Shown here one piece after another: positions 61,101 to 64,000 of a DNA stretch of 64,000 nucleotides. Origin of the DNA: Alistipes finegoldii DSM 17242. GTDB taxonomy: Bacteria > Bacteroidota > Bacteroidia > Bacteroidales > Rikenellaceae. Below the pieces are notes generated by a model. That model was not told where the DNA came from and did not search any database. It saw only the letters and a list, made by a program, of their open reading frames with translations. A program made the translations under genes and the position numbers. The stretch's first letter is position 1; each line of letters begins with the position of its first letter. The stretch is taken from contig NC_018011.1 in the NCBI RefSeq assembly GCF_000265365.1, positions 1,674,001 through 1,738,000 on the forward strand. Reading direction: 5' to 3'.

Positions 61101-61468
61101 CGCAGGATTCGGCCGACGCCCGCGAGAACGGCGGCGTATGGATTTCCGACGACCAGCAGGTTCCCGACGCCAAGACCTTCTATGCCAACAGCGGCGACGG
61201 CATGGCGATGCTTTCGCACTACGTCTACAGCATGACCAACGTCCGCCTGCGCGAGCTTACACTGGGTTACGACCTGCCCTCCAAATGGTTCCGCAACAAG
61301 GTCAATATGAGCGTATCGTTCGTCGGCCGCAACCTGTTCATGTTCTACAACAAGGCTCCGTTCGACCCCGAAGTGACCGCTTCGACGAGTACCTACTATC
61401 AGGGTGTCGACTTCTTCATGCAGCCGAGCGTCCGCACCCTCGGATTCAGTGTAAAACTCCAATTCTAA
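58103..61468 (+). CDS. susC: SusC/RagA family TonB-dependent outer-membrane transporter with STN signalling domain
   Basis: 1121 residues. Signal peptide to about 40, then an STN domain (about 46-121: SLDVRDAAIVNVFQTVQQQTG), a carboxypeptidase-regulatory-like domain (about 133-205: GGVSGTVKDAQGMPLIGATVLIQGTTTGV), the plug with GGSTRVVMRGVKSINGENNALYVIDGIPL and the 22-strand barrel ending in an aromatic residue. It imports glycans handed over by SusD. The STN domain talks to FecR, so this receptor was built to signal to the damaged anti-sigma upstream. Confidence 0.96.
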   Translation: MKKTYLAAGRGVHAVSACFRCLFLIPIFVLGCFGAHAAAQTQQSVSRVSLDVRDAAIVNVFQTVQQQTGCSFVYNTSDIDTDRKVTVSAQDEPLTALLDKLFAGSDIAYTLRDKHIVLSKKTKNSPPHNAQGGVSGTVKDAQGMPLIGATVLIQGTTTGVAVDLDGNFMLPQAKVGDTLEISLIGYAKQTLPVTGSAPLQVVMLEDNEVLDAVVVTALGIKRAEKSLTYNVQEVAGDIVTSVKDANFMNSLSGKVAGLQINASASGAGGSTRVVMRGVKSINGENNALYVIDGIPLPSLRSSQTSGTYETPDGGDFEGIANFNPDDIESMSILSGATASALYGAQGANGVILITTKKGKEGRVRVNYSNSTTFSHPFVMPKFQNTYGTSEIEPMMSWGSKLATPTSYDPADFFQTGFNETNSVGLSAGTERNQTYASASAVNSRGIVPNNVYNRYNFSIRNTTMLIKDRLTLDVGATYMKQYTRNQTIQGQYRNPLVGIYLFPRGNDIRKYEIYERPGSDSRYMEQFWDLEFLKGVENPWWITNRELNENRQHRYSFNATMKLDITDWMSLTGRIRTDNATINYTRKLSASTNTLFASKYGSYLNRTMTHNNLYGDVLLSIDKSFFDNAFSLQFNLGASIMDDKNQLTGYEGYLAGIPNKFTYNNIISDNSQSFPTQENYHDQIQAVYATMQLGWRGMLYVDVSVRNDWASMLAFTPKQNIFYPSVGLSAVISSMADLSKAGISFLKVRGSYAEVGNAPERYITGPNYTLTNGVVSTATIAPAKHLEAERTKSFEAGLDVKFLGNKISATATYYNTNTYNQLFLYDAPPSSGYKQKYINAGKVNNWGIEASAGYKNTWRDFSWATTLNFSMNRNKIKELVPEGTRDPDTGSLVDIKEVNKDYGGYRVKLVEGGSIGDFYVKGLLTDDKGHIYVDPNSNTVLLDPDPEAYIFAGNTEARFRWGWNNQFSYKGVSLGVLIDARIGGRGVSATQALMDRFGVSQDSADARENGGVWISDDQQVPDAKTFYANSGDGMAMLSHYVYSMTNVRLRELTLGYDLPSKWFRNKVNMSVSFVGRNLFMFYNKAPFDPEVTASTSTYYQGVDFFMQPSVRTLGFSVKLQF

Positions 61469-61481
61469 AGCTCAACCGACT

Positions 61482-63092
61482 ATGAAACGAAACAATATCA
61501 AACAAGGATTCCTTTCGCTGGCGGCCGCCTGTCTGGCGTTCACCGCCTGCACCGGGGACTTCGAGCGCTTCAATACCGACCCCAATGCTGCGCAGGATGT
61601 GGATCTGAAGATGTTCATCACCACCATGCAGATGGACGCCGTCTACTCGTGCAGCGGCTCGGATACCGATCCCAACAACCGTTATCAAAAAGCTTATAAC
61701 CTGATCGGCGACGTATACGCCGGCTATATGTCCGGTACGAACAACTGGGACGGCGGCACCAACCCCCAGATTTATGCGCTGAACGGCAGCGATTGGTGCA
61801 ACGTACCTTTCAGCGAGTCGTTCACCAATGTCATGCCCGCTTGGCTGCAGCTGAAGTACGCCCACGCCAACGGTTTGCTCAGCGACGACATCTTCGCTGT
61901 GGCTAATATCCTGAAAGTCATGTCGCTTCATCGCGTGAGCGATATCTACGGCCCGCTGCCCGTGCTGCATTTCGGCGAGACGGAGAACCCTTACAATTCG
62001 CAGGAAGAGTGCTATATGCACTTCTTCGAGACGCTCGACAGCGCGATCGCGGTGCTGAAGGACGTCGTGGAGAACAATCCCGACGCCAAACCGCTCGAAG
62101 AGGTCGATGCCCTCTACCACGGCGATTATTCGAAATGGCTCAAGCTCGCCAACTCGGTGAAGCTGCGTCTGGCCATGCGCATCTGTTACGTGAAGCCCGA
62201 CCTTGCGAAGCAGTACGCCATGGAAGCCGTCCGCGACGGCGTGATGGAGACGGCCGACGACAGCGCGCTTTTCCAGAGCTGGGGATCCATTACGATCATC
62301 AACCCGCTCGAAAAGATCTGGAACGGCTATAGCGACACCCGCATGGGCGCTTCGATGGACTCCTACCTCAACGGTTACAACGACCCGCGTCTTCCGGTTT
62401 ATTTCCAGCCTGTCACCGAAGGCGACAACAAGGGCGAATACCGCGGTGTAGCCAACGGAATGCCCAATCCCCAGCAGGATGATTACAAGGCCATGTCCGC
62501 GCCCAACGTACAGGAGAAATCCACCGATTCGCCCCTGCGCTGGATGATGGCCTCGGAAGTCGCGTTCCTGCGCGCCGAAGGTGCCATGCGCGGCTGGACG
62601 GCCGAGATGGGCGGTACCGCCGAGGAGTTCTATAACAAGGGTATCGAGCTGTCGTTCCTCGAAAACGGCCTGAGCGCCGATGCCGCCGCAAGGTATGCCG
62701 CCGACGAAACGAGCAAACCGACCGACTTCACCGACGTTTCGGCCGCCAATACCAAGTATAATATTTCGGCCTTGGGCAAGATTACGATCAAATGGAACGC
62801 CGGCGCTTCCGAAGAGGAGCAGCTTGAGCGCATCATCACCCAGAAATGGATCGCCATGTTCCCCAACGGCACCGAGGCTTGGTCCGAATTCCGTCGTACG
62901 GGTTATCCCCTGATTTTCCCCGTACGCTCCAACTATCCGACCAGCGGCGTCGATACCAACAAGCAGATCCGCCGCATGGTCTTCCCGCAGTCGGAATACT
63001 CCAACAACGGCGCGGCCGTGCAGGAGGCCGTCAAACTGCTCGGCGGTCCTGACAACGGCGGCACGAAGCTGTGGTGGGACAAAAAGAATTAG
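61482..63092 (+). CDS. susD: SusD/RagB family surface glycan-binding lipoprotein
   Basis: 536 residues. Lipoprotein signal ending LAFTAC with Cys near residue 23. The SusD-like helical core includes VMSLHRVSDIYGPLPV and SKWLKLANSVKLRLAMRI; the C-terminal RagB region has QKWIAMFPNGTEAWSEFRRTGYP. Sits on the cell surface as the lid of SusC and binds the oligosaccharide. Starts 13 nt after susC. Confidence 0.95.
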   Translation: MKRNNIKQGFLSLAAACLAFTACTGDFERFNTDPNAAQDVDLKMFITTMQMDAVYSCSGSDTDPNNRYQKAYNLIGDVYAGYMSGTNNWDGGTNPQIYALNGSDWCNVPFSESFTNVMPAWLQLKYAHANGLLSDDIFAVANILKVMSLHRVSDIYGPLPVLHFGETENPYNSQEECYMHFFETLDSAIAVLKDVVENNPDAKPLEEVDALYHGDYSKWLKLANSVKLRLAMRICYVKPDLAKQYAMEAVRDGVMETADDSALFQSWGSITIINPLEKIWNGYSDTRMGASMDSYLNGYNDPRLPVYFQPVTEGDNKGEYRGVANGMPNPQQDDYKAMSAPNVQEKSTDSPLRWMMASEVAFLRAEGAMRGWTAEMGGTAEEFYNKGIELSFLENGLSADAAARYAADETSKPTDFTDVSAANTKYNISALGKITIKWNAGASEEEQLERIITQKWIAMFPNGTEAWSEFRRTGYPLIFPVRSNYPTSGVDTNKQIRRMVFPQSEYSNNGAAVQEAVKLLGGPDNGGTKLWWDKKN

Positions 63093-63120
63093 TAACCTGA
63101 AACTATACCTGAGTAAACTA

Positions 63121-64000
63121 TGAAAAATATATTGAAACATGCAGTAGTTTGTCTCGTGCTGGCGGCCGCGGTGGCCTCCTGTACGAAGGAGACGACGCCT
63201 GAGCGGATCAATATCCAGCATCCGGACCAGCAGTCGCCGATCCTGCGCGACAATGCCTATTACCAGAATCTCCGCGCCTACAAGCAGACCAAACACAAAC
63301 TGGCTTTCGGCTGGTACGGTTCGTGGACGGCCGTCGGCGCGTCCTATCAGTCGCGTCTGATCAGCGCCCCAGACTCGATGGACATCATCTCGATCTGGAG
63401 CCAGTGGCACACGCTCACGCCCCAGCAAATGGCCGATAAGGAGTTCGTTCAGAAAACGTTGGGTACGAAAGTGACCTATACGATTTTTTCGGATAAACTG
63501 CCCGAACCGTTCCTTGAAATCGGCAACGGTGAATATACCGACGAGGCCATTGAAGCTTATGCAAAAGCCTATTGCAAAGACTCGATGGACAAGTATCAGT
63601 ACGACGGCATCGATATCGACTATGAGCCGGGCTATGGTGCATCAGGGCCTTTTGTCGGACATGACAATGCTCTGTTTACCAAGTTGATCAATGCCATGAG
63701 CAAGTATGTCGGTCCGAAATCTGGTACCGGACGCCTGCTGATAATCGATGGCGTGCCTTATGCGGTGGATCGTTCGGTTGTGGATTGTTTCGACTATGGT
63801 ATCGTGCAGGCGTATGCTTCTTCTGGTTATACCGATCTGCAAAATCGCTTCAATAATGCCGATGCAAAAGGCTGGAAGCCTGAACAGTATATCTTTGCCG
63901 AGAATTTTGAGTCTTATTGGAAAACTGGCGGTGTGGATTTTACGGACCGCGAAGGTAATAGGATGCCGTCTCTTTACGGTATGGCGACCTTTAATCCCAC
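63121..64000 (+). CDS. Glycoside hydrolase family 18 lipoprotein (partial, C-terminus off window)
   Basis: The first 293 residues are seen. Signal MKNILKHAVVCLVLAAAVAS then lipobox Cys21. A GH18 barrel is shown by the catalytic motif DGIDIDYEP (D162, D165, D167, acid E169) after the KVTYTIFSDKL strand. Bacteroidetes GH18 lipoproteins with this opening in a SusCD operon are mostly endo-beta-N-acetylglucosaminidases that cut host N-glycans. Chitinase or an inactive binding protein is also possible, though the complete motif argues for activity. Frame is open to the edge. Confidence 0.9.

Noticed and set aside
59015..61462. 815-codon open frame opposite susC (and similar long antisense frames opposite other genes)
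   Set aside because: The sense frame is a clear SusC. GC-rich codon bias leaves long empty frames on the other strand.

Overview
ORGANISM. Codon use is GC-rich and ribosome-binding sites are weak. Promoters fit the Bacteroidetes pattern (TTTG, 19-20 nt, TAnnTTTG). There is a SusC/SusD pair with an ECF sigma/FecR system and a Bacteroidetes-type trifunctional MMPL/acyltransferase/methyltransferase protein. Together these point to the Bacteroidales, most likely Alistipes or another Rikenellaceae; the genus is an inference without a database search. LAYOUT. 1-1080: right end of an IS3-family element with an A AAA AAA slippery heptamer. 1.5-3.7 kb: HAD hydrolase, RdgB and FolE, divergent from a nitroreductase across overlapping promoters. 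4.3-7.5 kb: hybrid histidine kinase. 7.6-11.1 kb: lipA-lipB-recJ operon. 11.27-11.46 kb: a well-formed promoter followed by a structured stretch, a candidate small RNA. 11.5-13.6 kb: AraC regulator and a polytopic membrane protein. 14.1-17.1 kb: RNase HII and an ExbB/membrane protein/ExbD/ExbD operon. 17.5-20.4 kb: dprA-tatD-ansA. 20.5-20.74 kb: tRNA-Cys with its own promoter, a structured leader and a terminator. 21-29.1 kb: Tex, an iron-sulfur aldo/keto reductase cluster (DUF1893, ECF S-component, DUF362) and a GH36 alpha-galactosidase. POLYENE OPERON (52391 down to 29363, minus strand). This is 21 tightly packed genes with overlaps or very short gaps. It runs from a promoter in front of a tyrosine-ammonia-lyase-like enzyme to a hairpin plus T-run after an unrecognised secreted protein. 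It has the parts of an aryl polyene/flexirubin-type pathway: lyase, CoA-ligase-like enzyme, two ACPs, three catalytic ketosynthases, a chain-length-factor-like partner, ketoreductase, two hotdog dehydratases, thioesterase, FAD oxidoreductase, B12/radical SAM enzyme, two acyltransferase domains, C45 acyltransferase, GT2, LolA, polysaccharide deacetylase and MMPL exporter. No dialkylresorcinol-forming DarA or DarB is visible, so an aryl polyene linked to a lipid is the most economical product model. Three of these enzymes carry low-complexity inserts. Two of the inserts are clear tandem repeats (27-nt and 15-nt periods). Two intergenic regions elsewhere carry 8-bp and 19-bp tandem repeats, so short-repeat expansion is a theme of this DNA. 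RIGHT END. Orphan anaerobic sulfatase-maturase-type radical SAM gene, DHA2-family MFS exporter, and RNase P RNA with promoter and terminator. Last comes a polysaccharide-utilisation locus: ECF sigma factor, FecR anti-sigma broken by an in-frame TGA where a conserved Trp is expected, SusC with an STN signalling domain, SusD, and a GH18 lipoprotein that runs off the window. The PUL resembles those for host N-glycans.
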